Positions 23,425-31,602 of a stretch of DNA of 45,348 bases are shown here, one piece after another. Within the stretch, counting starts at the first letter, position 1, and each line of letters opens with the position of its first letter. Source of the DNA: an uncultured Eubacteriales bacterium (lineage in GTDB: Bacteria > Bacillota > Clostridia > Lachnospirales > Lachnospiraceae); NCBI GenBank assembly GCA_949286525.1, contig CASECT010000113.1, positions 1 to 45,348 of the forward strand. Reading direction: 5' to 3'. The notes below the pieces were generated by a model. It was not told where the DNA came from. It ran no database searches and saw nothing but the letters and a program-made list of their open reading frames with translations. The translations under genes and the position numbers were made by a program.

Positions 23425-24126
23425 ATGGGGTTTATCAGACATCTGAAGGAAGAATATAAAATCATACGGGAGCGGGATCCTGCCATCAAAAGTCCGGCGG
23501 AGGTATTGCTTTATCCAAGCTTTCGGGTTATGCTGAGTTATCGGAGAGCTCACAGACTCTATGAGAAAGGGCACTATTTTTGGGCTCGATATATTTCTCA
23601 GAAGGCGGCCAGAAAGACGGGTATTGAGATTCATCCCGGCGCCAGGATCGGAAAAGGATTTTTCATAGACCATGGGACCGGTGTGATCATCGGAGAGACC
23701 ACGGAGATCGGAGACAATGTGACGCTCTACCAGGGTGTTACTCTGGGAGGAACCGGCAAGGAGACAGGAAAACGTCATCCCACCTTAAAGGACAATGTGA
23801 TGGTCAGCGCCGGAGCGAAGGTCATCGGTTCCTTTACCATCGGAGAAAACTCCAAGATCGGTGCCGGCAGTGTTGTGCTCAAGGAGGTGCCCGCCAACTG
23901 TACGGTAGTAGGCGTGCCCGGGAGGATTGTCAAGAGAAATAATGTGAAGGTGCCCACCAGCGATATGAATCAGACGGATCTGCCGGATCCGATTATGGAG
24001 GACATCACGCTTTTGAAGCGGGAGAATACGCTGCTGACCAACCGTCTGCTGGAACTGGAGCAGGAGGTGCGCCGGCTGCGGGAAGACAGAGAGAAAAAAC
24101 AGGAGGTATCCAATGAAAATTTATAA
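23425..24126 (+). CDS. cysE: Serine O-acetyltransferase
   Basis: 233 residues. It makes O-acetylserine from serine and acetyl-CoA, the first committed step of cysteine synthesis. The short N-terminal helical part (1-65) is followed by a left-handed beta-helix of hexapeptide repeats, IHPGARIGKGFFIDHGTGVI to GVPGRIVK, with the His of DHGTG and VTLGGTGKETGKRHP. The size and short N-terminus match the Bacillus type. The last 40 residues are charged and predict a coiled coil (TLLKRENTLLTNRLLELEQE). CAGGAGG precedes the ATG. It is the first gene of the cysteine T-box operon and overlaps cysS by 14 bases. Confidence 0.96.
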   Translation: MGFIRHLKEEYKIIRERDPAIKSPAEVLLYPSFRVMLSYRRAHRLYEKGHYFWARYISQKAARKTGIEIHPGARIGKGFFIDHGTGVIIGETTEIGDNVTLYQGVTLGGTGKETGKRHPTLKDNVMVSAGAKVIGSFTIGENSKIGAGSVVLKEVPANCTVVGVPGRIVKRNNVKVPTSDMNQTDLPDPIMEDITLLKRENTLLTNRLLELEQEVRRLREDREKKQEVSNENL

Positions 24127-25519
24127 TACTCTTTCCAGAAAAAAAGAAGATTTCGTACCTATCGAGGAGGGAAAGGTCCGCATGTATGTGTGCGGTCCCA
24201 CCGTTTATAATTACATTCATATCGGTAACGCCCGGCCCATGATCGTCTTTGACACCGTGCGGCGCTATATGCTCTACAAGGGGCTGGATGTGAATTATGT
24301 ATCCAACTTTACTGATGTGGATGATAAGATCATCAAGAAGGCTCAGGAGGAGGGCGTGAGCGCAGAGGAGATTTCCCGGCGCTATATCGCAGAGTGCAAA
24401 AAGGACATGGAAGCCATGAACATTATGCCGGCTACCACCAATCCGCTGGCTACCCAGGAGATCCCGGGGATGATCGACATGATCCGGACGCTGATTGACA
24501 AGGGATACGCTTACGCCACAGAAGATGGGACGGTTTACTACCGTACCCGGAAATTTGGGGACTACGGCAAGCTGTCCCACAAGAACCTGGACGATCTGGA
24601 AGCCGGACACCGCAGTATCAATGTGACGGGAGAGGACAAGGAAGATCCCCTGGATTTCGTTCTCTGGAAACCGAAAAAAGAGGGCGAGCCTTACTGGGAT
24701 TCTCCCTGGGGACAGGGACGGCCCGGATGGCATATCGAGTGTTCCGTGATGTCCAAGCATTATCTCGGAGATGAGATTGATATTCATGCCGGCGGGGAGG
24801 ACCTGATTTTCCCTCATCACGAGAATGAGATTGCTCAGAGTGAGGCGGCCAACGGTGTGCCTTTCTCGAAGTATTGGATGCACAACGGATTTCTGAATAT
24901 TGACAATCGAAAGATGAGCAAGTCTCTGGGCAATTTCTTTACCGTTCGGGAGATCGGGGAGCAGTACGATCTGCAGGTGCTGCGTTTCTTCATGCTCAGC
25001 GCCCACTATCGGAGTCCGCTGAATTTTTCCGCGGAACTGATGGAGGCTGCAAAGAGCGGTCTGGAACGGATTCACAATGCTGCGGACAATCTGCTGTTTC
25101 TGGCGCAGCACACGGCGGATGCGCAGATGAGCGACGAGGAGCGCAAGGTACTGGAGGAAGCGACAGAATTCACGAAGAAATTCGATGCGGCCATGGAGGA
25201 CGACTTCAACACGGCGGATGCCATCGCGGCGGTTTTTGAACTGGTTAAATACTGCAATATGCATGTGGGCGAGGGCTCTTCAGCGGAATTGGCCAGGGCG
25301 CTGTACGATCAGATGAAAACGCTCTGTGATGTGTTGGGAATCATTCTGGAGAAAGAGCCGGAGATTCTGGATGAGGAGATCGAGCGGCTGATCGAGGAGC
25401 GGCAGCAGGCGAGAAAGGAGAAGAATTTCGCCAGGGCGGATGAGATTCGCGACCAGCTGGCTGCGAAGGGAATTCTTCTGGAAGACACGCGAGAAGGAGT
25501 AAAATGGAAGAGGGCTTAA
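24113..25519 (+). CDS. cysS: Cysteinyl-tRNA synthetase
   Basis: 468 residues. A class I synthetase that loads cysteine onto tRNA-Cys. The HIGH motif reads HIGN (36-39), as usual for CysRS, and KMSKS is at 267-271. Zinc ligands are visible in MYVCGPTVYN, HIECSVMS and HAGGEDLIFPHHENE. The C-terminal DALR-type helical domain and a short basic end complete the normal length. AGGAGG lies inside the end of cysE. The start overlaps cysE by 14 bases and the end overlaps the next gene by 16, so the three are translated as one block. Expression is expected to depend on the upstream tRNA-Cys T-box. Confidence 0.98.
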   Translation: MKIYNTLSRKKEDFVPIEEGKVRMYVCGPTVYNYIHIGNARPMIVFDTVRRYMLYKGLDVNYVSNFTDVDDKIIKKAQEEGVSAEEISRRYIAECKKDMEAMNIMPATTNPLATQEIPGMIDMIRTLIDKGYAYATEDGTVYYRTRKFGDYGKLSHKNLDDLEAGHRSINVTGEDKEDPLDFVLWKPKKEGEPYWDSPWGQGRPGWHIECSVMSKHYLGDEIDIHAGGEDLIFPHHENEIAQSEAANGVPFSKYWMHNGFLNIDNRKMSKSLGNFFTVREIGEQYDLQVLRFFMLSAHYRSPLNFSAELMEAAKSGLERIHNAADNLLFLAQHTADAQMSDEERKVLEEATEFTKKFDAAMEDDFNTADAIAAVFELVKYCNMHVGEGSSAELARALYDQMKTLCDVLGIILEKEPEILDEEIERLIEERQQARKEKNFARADEIRDQLAAKGILLEDTREGVKWKRA

Positions 25520-25938
25520 ATCGTTTTATACGGGAAAAATTTGGGATTCCCCAGCGGGATATCCGTACTTATTCCCCGCTGACGCTGGCGTACATCGGCG
25601 ACGGGATCTTTGATCTGATCATACGCTCCGTGGTGGTGGATAGGGGCAATACATCCGCGAATCAGCTCCATTACCACACCAGCCATGTGGTAAAGGCTGC
25701 CACCCAGGCCAGGATGATCCTGTGTCTGAAGGATCTGCTTACAGAGGAGGAGGTGGATATTTACCGGCGGGGGAGAAACGCAAAATCCCACACCATGGCC
25801 AAGAACGCGACGGTCTCGGATTACCGCAATGCCACGGGATTTGAGGCGCTGATGGGATATCTGTATCTGACCGATCAGATGGAGCGGATGGTGGAACTGA
25901 TACAGGAGGGACTGAAAAGCTGTGACATACAGCTGTGA
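25504..25938 (+). CDS. mrnC: Mini-ribonuclease III
   Basis: 144 residues. MrnC is an RNase III catalytic domain without the double-stranded RNA-binding domain; in Bacillus it trims the ends of 23S rRNA. The catalytic signature is LAYIGDGIFDLIIR (28-41), with acidic residues Asp33 and Asp37, and the second acidic patch lies in ATGFEALMGYLYL near 118-130. The length is that of the family. Start ATG at 25504 overlaps cysS by 16 bases, with GAGAAGGAGT upstream. It sits beside rlmB, another 23S rRNA enzyme, as in Bacillus. Confidence 0.95.
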   Translation: MEEGLNRFIREKFGIPQRDIRTYSPLTLAYIGDGIFDLIIRSVVVDRGNTSANQLHYHTSHVVKAATQARMILCLKDLLTEEEVDIYRRGRNAKSHTMAKNATVSDYRNATGFEALMGYLYLTDQMERMVELIQEGLKSCDIQL

Positions 25939-25955
25939 GGAGAAAGGTGGAGAAC

Positions 25956-26699
25956 ATGGAATTTGAAGAGACAGTGATCGAGGGGCGCAATCCCGTGCTG
26001 GAAGCCTTCCGGGCAGGGAAAACCGTGGACAAGCTCTATGTGCAAGACGGCTGCATGGACGGACCGGTGCGGACGATTATCCGGGAGGCGAAGAAGCAGG
26101 ACACCATTGTAAACTTCGTGTCAAAGGAGCGTCTGGATCAGATGTCGGAGACCGGAAGGCATCAGGGGGTTATCGCCCACACGGCGGCCTTTACCTATGC
26201 TCAGGTGGAGGATATTCTGGAAATTGCCCGGGAGAAGGGGGAAGATCCCTTTATCTTTCTTCTGGACAATATCGAAGACCCCCACAACCTGGGGGCGATC
26301 ATAAGGACGGCCAATCTGGCTGGGGCTCATGGGGTTATTATCCCGAAGCGTCGGGCGACAGGCCTGACAGCGGTGGCCGCCAGGGCATCGGCGGGGGCAA
26401 TCGCCTACACGCCGGTGGCGAAGGTTACCAATCTCAATAAAACCATGGAGGTTCTGAAAACCCAGGGCATGTGGTTTGTCTGCGCGGATATGGCCGGGAC
26501 GCTGATGTATGATCTCAATCTTACCGGTTCCATCGGCGTGGTTATCGGAAACGAGGGGAGCGGTGTCAGTGAACTTGTGAAAAAGAACTGTGATTTTACC
26601 GCGTCGATTCCGATGAAAGGAGACATCGATTCTCTGAACGCGTCTGTGGCTGCCGGTGTCCTTGCCTATGAGATTGTGCGCCAGAGAATGGGAAAGTGA
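25956..26699 (+). CDS. rlmB: 23S rRNA (guanosine-2'-O-)-methyltransferase, TrmH family
   Basis: 247 residues. It transfers a methyl group from AdoMet to a guanosine ribose of 23S rRNA (G2251 in Escherichia coli). The N-terminal substrate-binding domain (VIEGRNPVLEAFRAG) is followed by the SPOUT fold with knot motifs LDNIEDPHNLGAIIRTANLA, VIGNEGSGVS and IPMKGDIDSLNASVAAGVL. A GTG at 25935 would overlap the mrnC stop, but ATG at 25956 has GGTGGAG just upstream and gives the normal length. The distance to mrnC is 17 bases and to sigH 13, so it belongs to the T-box operon. Confidence 0.94.
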   Translation: MEFEETVIEGRNPVLEAFRAGKTVDKLYVQDGCMDGPVRTIIREAKKQDTIVNFVSKERLDQMSETGRHQGVIAHTAAFTYAQVEDILEIAREKGEDPFIFLLDNIEDPHNLGAIIRTANLAGAHGVIIPKRRATGLTAVAARASAGAIAYTPVAKVTNLNKTMEVLKTQGMWFVCADMAGTLMYDLNLTGSIGVVIGNEGSGVSELVKKNCDFTASIPMKGDIDSLNASVAAGVLAYEIVRQRMGK

Positions 26700-26712
26700 T
26701 GAAAGGTATCGC

Positions 26713-27309
26713 ATGAATGCATTTGAACAGATATCAGACGAGGAAATTATAGAGGTGTACCGTCGGGGAGAGGAGAGCGCCATTGATTTTATCTGTCAGA
26801 AATACAAACCGTTGGTTCTGAAGCGGGCGAAGGCCATGTTTCTTGCGGGCGGCGAGACGGACGATCTGATTCAGGAGGGGATGCTGGGACTTTTTAAGGC
26901 GATCCGTGACTATGATCCTAAGCGTGGAATCCCCTTTTCCTCCTTCGCCCAATTGTGCGTATCCCGACAGATTCAAAAGGCGGTGGAAACCTCCAACCGT
27001 AAGAAAAATCAGCCGCTAAATGCCTATATCTCCATTTCGGATCCGGGAGATAAGGGGGAGAATCTGACAGAAGAACTCCTGCGCACGGATCATGCGGTCA
27101 ATCCGGAACAGATGATGATTGACACGGAGAGTATGGAGCAGACAAAGGAGAAGGTCATGCGGTCCCTCAGCAGCCTGGAAGCCCAGGTGTTAAAGCTGCA
27201 TCTTATGGGATACGATTATCACGCGATCGCCCGAAGGCTGAACCGTTCGGAGAAGACCATCGACAACGCGCTTCAGCGGATTCGGCAGAAGGCTCGACAG
27301 ATTCTGTGA
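26713..27309 (+). CDS. sigH: RNA polymerase sigma factor SigH (Spo0H type)
   Basis: 198 residues. A sigma-70 family factor that in Bacillus and Clostridia turns on early sporulation and post-exponential genes. Region 2 is clear: RRGEESAIDFICQKYKPLV, DDLIQEGMLGLFKAIRDYD (core binding and -10 recognition) and FSSFAQLCVSRQIQKAVE. Region 4 ends the protein with the helix-turn-helix YDYHAIARRLNRSEKTIDNA. ATG at 26713 with GAAAGGT upstream gives the right length. The order mrnC-rlmB-sigH is that of Bacillus, minus the rae1/yacP gene. No promoter was found in the 13-base gap, so it may be co-transcribed from the cysteine T-box promoter. Confidence 0.93.
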   Translation: MNAFEQISDEEIIEVYRRGEESAIDFICQKYKPLVLKRAKAMFLAGGETDDLIQEGMLGLFKAIRDYDPKRGIPFSSFAQLCVSRQIQKAVETSNRKKNQPLNAYISISDPGDKGENLTEELLRTDHAVNPEQMMIDTESMEQTKEKVMRSLSSLEAQVLKLHLMGYDYHAIARRLNRSEKTIDNALQRIRQKARQIL

Positions 27310-27313
27310 CAGT

Positions 27314-27345
27314 GATGTCGGACGCGGCAAATAGGGCCCGACATC
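27314..27345. other. Hairpin without T-run between converging genes
   Basis: GATGTCGG (27314-27321) pairs perfectly with CCGACATC (27338-27345), located five bases behind sigH and 16 bases from the end of the minus-strand flippase gene. There is no T-run on either strand, so it is not a classical intrinsic terminator. It could be a weak terminator or protect the mRNA 3' end. Confidence 0.5.
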
Positions 27346-27360
27346 GCCAGGGCACAGATT

Positions 27361-28677
27361 TCAGGACCGCTTCGCAAGATATCCCATCAGTTTTCGGTAG
27401 GAGAGGAAAGAGGTCAGTATCTGACTGATCAGAATGCCCAGCACATATCCCTGAAACCCCACGGCCGGAATGAAAAAGTAGATGAAGACCAGCCTTGTCA
27501 GACTGCCGGTTATGCTGATCAGAAATGTCGCCTTTGTCTGGCCGAGACCGTTTAAGACGGAGGAAAAGGTGGCGTTCAGAAAGAGGAAGGGGCAGATCCA
27601 GCAGAGAAGGCGGATGAAATCCCCTGCCAGTTCATTTCCAAACAGAAAAGCACCCACAAAATTTCCCAGAAGAAAGAATCCAAGTGAACAGCCGAACCCC
27701 AGAAGCATACAGAGGAAGAACGCCAGACGTATCGTTCTGGAAATATAAGAAAAACGTTGTTCCCCGGCGGCTTTCGCAATCATCGGCAGCAGCATGACGG
27801 ACACGGAGTTCGACAGCACATTGGGAAAGAGAATGACCGGCATGGCCATACCGGAAAAAACGCCGTAAACGCTTAAGGCTTCGGTGGATGAAAAGCCGAA
27901 GGCAATCAGACGTTCCGGAATGAAGGTGTTTTCCAGACCGCTTAATGTATTCAGGGAGACTCTGGTCAGCGTGATGGGGTAGGACATGACAGCCAGACGG
28001 CGCCCGGCAGCCGCGGTGGTTCTTGGACGGGGCCGGGGAAAGCGTTCCAAGGTTACCATGGTCACAAAATAGAAGGTGGCGGCAATTTCCCCCAGGATGA
28101 GGCCGAGGGCCGCATGGGTTTCCCCGAAGGGAATTCCCTCTTGCCGGCAGATACAGAATATCAGGTAAACGCAGATAACGCGCACGATCTGTTCGACACA
28201 CTGTCCGAAGGCCGGGATATTTGCTTTCTGTTTTCCGTAATAATATCCGTTGATACAGCTGTGGATGCATTCCAGTGGAATTGCGAAAATCAGAATGCGC
28301 AGAATCGGCGCGCAGGCCGGCTCGTGAAAGAAGAACTCCGCGATCTTGTTACAGTAAAAATAGCAGGGAAAAAACAACAAACTGCAGATCCCCAGGGACA
28401 TTATCAGGCCGGCAGCCAGGTAGGAGGAAGCATGTTCTCTCTGCTCGCTTCCGGAGCAGGCAGCCACATATCTGGATATGGAAGTGTGAATGCCGGAGCA
28501 GGTAACGGCGATTCCGATGCCGAGGAAGGGCATGGAGAGCTGATAGATACCTAGGGATTCAGCACCAATATTGCGCGACAGGAATATTTTATAATAGAAG
28601 CCCACGATCCGGGTAAAAAGACCGGCTGCGGTCAGTATCATGGTTCCAGATAAAATCGGGTGTCTTCTGATATCCAT
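27361..28677 (-). CDS. SpoVB-like polysaccharide or lipid II flippase (MOP superfamily)
   Basis: 438 residues, almost wholly hydrophobic with about 12-14 membrane segments. The start MILTAAGLFTRIVGFYYKIF, the motif GIYQLSMPFLG and FLNATFSSVLNGLGQTKATF are typical of the polysaccharide biosynthesis/SpoVB branch of the MOP superfamily. SpoVB acts in spore cortex formation; relatives flip lipid-linked sugars across the membrane. It is shorter than Bacillus SpoVB (about 518), so the role in this organism is open. It points toward sigH on the other strand. The ATG at 28677 lacks a clear ribosome-binding site. A TATAAT lies on the minus strand at 28715-28710, in the region shared with the diverging iscS promoter. 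Confidence 0.88.
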   Translation of the reverse strand: MDIRRHPILSGTMILTAAGLFTRIVGFYYKIFLSRNIGAESLGIYQLSMPFLGIGIAVTCSGIHTSISRYVAACSGSEQREHASSYLAAGLIMSLGICSLLFFPCYFYCNKIAEFFFHEPACAPILRILIFAIPLECIHSCINGYYYGKQKANIPAFGQCVEQIVRVICVYLIFCICRQEGIPFGETHAALGLILGEIAATFYFVTMVTLERFPRPRPRTTAAAGRRLAVMSYPITLTRVSLNTLSGLENTFIPERLIAFGFSSTEALSVYGVFSGMAMPVILFPNVLSNSVSVMLLPMIAKAAGEQRFSYISRTIRLAFFLCMLLGFGCSLGFFLLGNFVGAFLFGNELAGDFIRLLCWICPFLFLNATFSSVLNGLGQTKATFLISITGSLTRLVFIYFFIPAVGFQGYVLGILISQILTSFLSYRKLMGYLAKRS

Positions 28678-28729
28678 AGGGCAGGCACGCTTATTGAGAA
28701 CTTTTGTTTATTATATGCCGCAGATTCGG

Positions 28730-28759
28730 TTGACAGAACCTTCCATGTGGTGCTATTAT
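28730..28759 (+). promoter_or_regulatory. Promoter of iscS-iscU-mnmA
   Basis: A perfect TTGACA (28730-28735) and TATTAT (28754-28759) are 18 bases apart. The region also carries a TATAAT on the opposite strand for the flippase gene, so the two diverging promoters overlap in part. No iscR-like regulator gene is present nearby. Confidence 0.72.
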
Positions 28760-28801
28760 CATATATATCCTATGGATAAAGTAGGAAAAGGAGTGAACGA
28801 G

Positions 28802-29983
28802 ATGAAAGAAATGATTTATCTGGACAATGCGGCAACCACAAAGACAAGACGGGAAGTGGTGGACGCCATGCTGCCATATTTTACGGAATATTACGGAAAT
28901 GCATCTGCGGTATATGACTTTGGGGCAAAAGCAAAGGAAGCAATGACCCGGTCCCGGGAAATCATAGGAAGACTGCTCCATACGGACGCATCCAACATTT
29001 ATTTTACCGCGGGAGGAAGCGAGTCGGATAACTGGGCTCTCAGGGGAATCGCGGAGGCTTACAGCGGCCGGGGAAGGCATATCATTACCACGGCTATCGA
29101 GCATCACGCGGTGCTGCATACCTGTCAGTATCTGGAAAAACAGGGATTTGAGGTAACCTATCTGCCGGTGGACGGGGAAGGAAAAATTTCTCTGGAAGAG
29201 CTGCGAGGGGCGATACGGGAAGATACCATTCTGATCTCCGTCATGTTCGCCAACAATGAGATTGGTACCATTGAGCCCATCCGCCAGATCGGGGAGATTG
29301 CTCACGAGAGAGGGGTACTGTTCCACACAGACGCGGTGCAGGCCTTCGGTCAGGTGCCTATCGATGTGGAGGAGATGCAGATCGATCTGCTCAGCGCCAG
29401 CGGGCACAAGTTTAACGGGCCGAAAGGCATAGGATTTTTGTATATCCGCAAAGGTGTAAAGATCCGTCCGCTGATTTACGGCGGCGCTCAGGAGAAAAAG
29501 AGAAGAGCGGGAACGGAAAATATTCCCGGCATTGTGGGACTTGGCAAGGCGGCGGAGATTGCTGCCGCCACCATGGAGGCCCGCGCGAAAAAGGAGTCGC
29601 AGCTGAGGGATTATCTGATCGACGAGGTATTGCGGAGAGTTCCATACACCCGGTGCAACGGATCCAGAGATAGCCGGCTGCCAAACAACGCCAGCTTCTG
29701 TTTTCGGTTTATCGAGGGGGAGTCTCTTCTGATTATGCTGGATATGAAGGGGATCTGCGGTTCCTCCGGATCCGCCTGCACTTCCGGTTCCCTGGATCCC
29801 TCTCATGTGCTGCTGGCCATCGGGCTTCCCCATGAGATTGCCCATGGATCCCTGCGGCTGACTTTGGGGGAGGATACCACAAAGGAGGATATCGACCGGA
29901 CCATCGAGGCGATCTGCGAGATCGTGGAACGGCTGCGGAGTATGTCTCCTTTGTACGAAGACTTTGTAAAGAAAAATTCCTGA
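28802..29983 (+). CDS. iscS: Cysteine desulfurase (NifS/IscS family)
   Basis: 393 residues. A PLP enzyme that takes sulfur from cysteine and passes it on as a persulfide. The start MIYLDNAATTKTR, the PLP lysine Lys203 (GHKFNGPKG) and the active-site Cys326 on the loop GSSGSACTSGSLDPSH are all present. A longer in-frame opening exists upstream, but it runs through the promoter; ATG at 28802 has AAAAGGAG at good distance. It is followed by iscU after 39 bases and then mnmA, so its sulfur probably goes both to Fe-S clusters and to 2-thiouridine in tRNA. No cysteine T-box lies upstream of this operon. Confidence 0.94.
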   Translation: MKEMIYLDNAATTKTRREVVDAMLPYFTEYYGNASAVYDFGAKAKEAMTRSREIIGRLLHTDASNIYFTAGGSESDNWALRGIAEAYSGRGRHIITTAIEHHAVLHTCQYLEKQGFEVTYLPVDGEGKISLEELRGAIREDTILISVMFANNEIGTIEPIRQIGEIAHERGVLFHTDAVQAFGQVPIDVEEMQIDLLSASGHKFNGPKGIGFLYIRKGVKIRPLIYGGAQEKKRRAGTENIPGIVGLGKAAEIAAATMEARAKKESQLRDYLIDEVLRRVPYTRCNGSRDSRLPNNASFCFRFIEGESLLIMLDMKGICGSSGSACTSGSLDPSHVLLAIGLPHEIAHGSLRLTLGEDTTKEDIDRTIEAICEIVERLRSMSPLYEDFVKKNS

Positions 29984-30022
29984 AAATGAAATCGGAAATA
30001 GAGATGACAGGAGGAAGAGAAA

Positions 30023-30451
30023 ATGTACAGTGAGAAAGTGATGGACCATTTTTCCAACCCGAGAAATGTGGGGGAAATAGAAAATCCCAGTGGCGTAGGT
30101 ACCGTCGGCAATGCGAAATGTGGCGATATTATGCGGATGTATCTGGATATCGATGACAACGGCGTTATCCGGGAGGCAAAGTTTAAGACCTTCGGCTGCG
30201 GGGCCGCCGTGGCCACCAGCAGTATGGCGACTGAGCTGGTCAAAGGGAAGACAGTTCAGGAAGCCCTTCAGGTAACCAATAAGGCGGTAATGGAGGCCCT
30301 GGACGGACTCCCGCCCTTGAAGGTACACTGTTCCCTTCTGGCGGAGGAGGCGATCCACGCGGCGCTCTGGGACTATGCCAAAAAGAACGGCATTGTGATC
30401 GAGGGTCTGAAGGAACCGGTGGATGACATCGAGGAACTGGAAGAAGAGTAG
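30023..30451 (+). CDS. iscU: Fe-S cluster assembly scaffold (IscU/NifU N-terminal type)
   Basis: 142 residues. It builds a labile Fe-S cluster from iron and the persulfide of the desulfurase next door. The three cluster cysteines are Cys33 (NAKCGD), Cys59 (FGCGAA) and Cys103 (VHCSLLAE); Asp35 is also conserved. The typical start MYSEKVMDHFSNPRNVGEI is present. The last 20 residues are acidic (DDIEELEEE), an extension beyond the core fold. AGGAGG precedes the ATG. It lies in the iscS-iscU-mnmA unit, 11 bases before mnmA. The name follows sequence type; in some Clostridia it is annotated nifU. Confidence 0.93.
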   Translation: MYSEKVMDHFSNPRNVGEIENPSGVGTVGNAKCGDIMRMYLDIDDNGVIREAKFKTFGCGAAVATSSMATELVKGKTVQEALQVTNKAVMEALDGLPPLKVHCSLLAEEAIHAALWDYAKKNGIVIEGLKEPVDDIEELEEE

Positions 30452-30462
30452 AGAGACGGAAT

Positions 30463-31542
30463 ATGTGTGAGAAAAAGAAAATCGCGATTGGCCTGTCCGG
30501 CGGAGTGGATTCTTCTGTGGCGGCCTATCTTCTGAAAGAACAGGGGTATGAGGTCATCGGAGTGACCATGAAAACCTGCGGGCCGGCCGACAGCGGGCAG
30601 TCCGCCTGGGGGCAGCGTGAGGAGACGGCGGTAAAAGACGCCGCCAAAGTGGCGGACACGCTGGGAATTCCCCATGTGGTGCTGGATTTCTCCGGGGAGT
30701 TCCGGCGCTGTGTGATCGACTATTTTGTGGAGGAGTATCTTCACGGAAGGACGCCGAACCCCTGTAATGTATGCAATCGTTTTGTCAAGTGGGAGGCGCT
30801 GCTGCGGGAGAGCGCCCGCCTTGGAGCGGAGGAGATTGCCACCGGTCACTATGCCAGAATTCATCGCCTGGAAAACGGAAGATTAGCCGTATGCCGTTCG
30901 GCGGCGGATGGGAAAGATCAGACCTATGCCCTCTATGACCTGACCCAGGAGCAGCTTGCCTGCACCCGTATGCCCGTGGGAGATTATACAAAGGAAGAAA
31001 TCCGGGGAATTGCAAATCGGATGGGCCTTCCTGTGGCCGCCAAGAAAGACAGCCAGGACATCTGCTTTATCCCGGACGGTGACTATGGCGCTTTTTTGGA
31101 AAGGGAGGCGGGGAACCGGCTGCCGGGACCGGGAAATTTTGTGCTTGAGGACGGAACGGTTGTCGGAAAACATGAGGGGATCATCCATTATACGATAGGG
31201 CAGCGCAAGGGGCTGAAGATTGCTCTGGGCAGGCCGGTTTTTGTGAAAAAAATAGATCCTGTCCGCAACGAGGTGGTACTGTCGGACAATGCAGACTTGT
31301 TTACCGGTCATCTGACAGCGGAAAAGATCAATCCCATGTCGGTGGAGCGTTTTTGTCCCGGACAGGAGTTTGTGGCGAAAATACGCTACTCCCACCGGGG
31401 AACACCCTGCCGGATCGCGGCGGCGGACGGGGACAGGATACGGATCGAGTTTGCCGAAAAGGTGCGGGCGGTGGCACCGGGGCAGCCTGTAGTGCTCTAT
31501 GACGGAGATGACGTGGCCGGCGGCGGCATTATTGTGGAGTAG
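30463..31542 (+). CDS. mnmA: tRNA 2-thiouridylase MnmA
   Basis: 359 residues. It puts sulfur on uridine 34 of tRNA-Lys, -Glu and -Gln, using ATP and sulfur from the desulfurase. The PP-loop GLSGGVDSS spans 10-18. The catalytic cysteines are Cys101 (NPCNVCN, with Cys104) and Cys201 (DICFIPDGDY), 100 residues apart as in the family. Later motifs GQRKGL and the C-terminal beta-barrel domain (RYSHRGTPC) are also present. Its place behind iscS and iscU gives the sulfur source. Start ATG at 30463 follows a weak GAGAGACGGA site. Confidence 0.97.
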   Translation: MCEKKKIAIGLSGGVDSSVAAYLLKEQGYEVIGVTMKTCGPADSGQSAWGQREETAVKDAAKVADTLGIPHVVLDFSGEFRRCVIDYFVEEYLHGRTPNPCNVCNRFVKWEALLRESARLGAEEIATGHYARIHRLENGRLAVCRSAADGKDQTYALYDLTQEQLACTRMPVGDYTKEEIRGIANRMGLPVAAKKDSQDICFIPDGDYGAFLEREAGNRLPGPGNFVLEDGTVVGKHEGIIHYTIGQRKGLKIALGRPVFVKKIDPVRNEVVLSDNADLFTGHLTAEKINPMSVERFCPGQEFVAKIRYSHRGTPCRIAAADGDRIRIEFAEKVRAVAPGQPVVLYDGDDVAGGGIIVE

Positions 31543-31602
31543 ATATCGGTCGCCGAATCCGACACCGCGGCGCCTGCTGGGGATGTGTCAGGCAAAGCGC
31601 TG

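Noticed and set aside
23243-23446. A 67-codon frame in the T-box leader
   Set aside because: It covers the T-box sequence and terminator, which are functional as RNA.
27314-27345. Bidirectional intrinsic terminator between sigH and the flippase gene
   Set aside because: The stem is good but neither strand has a T-run, so it is listed only as a hairpin.
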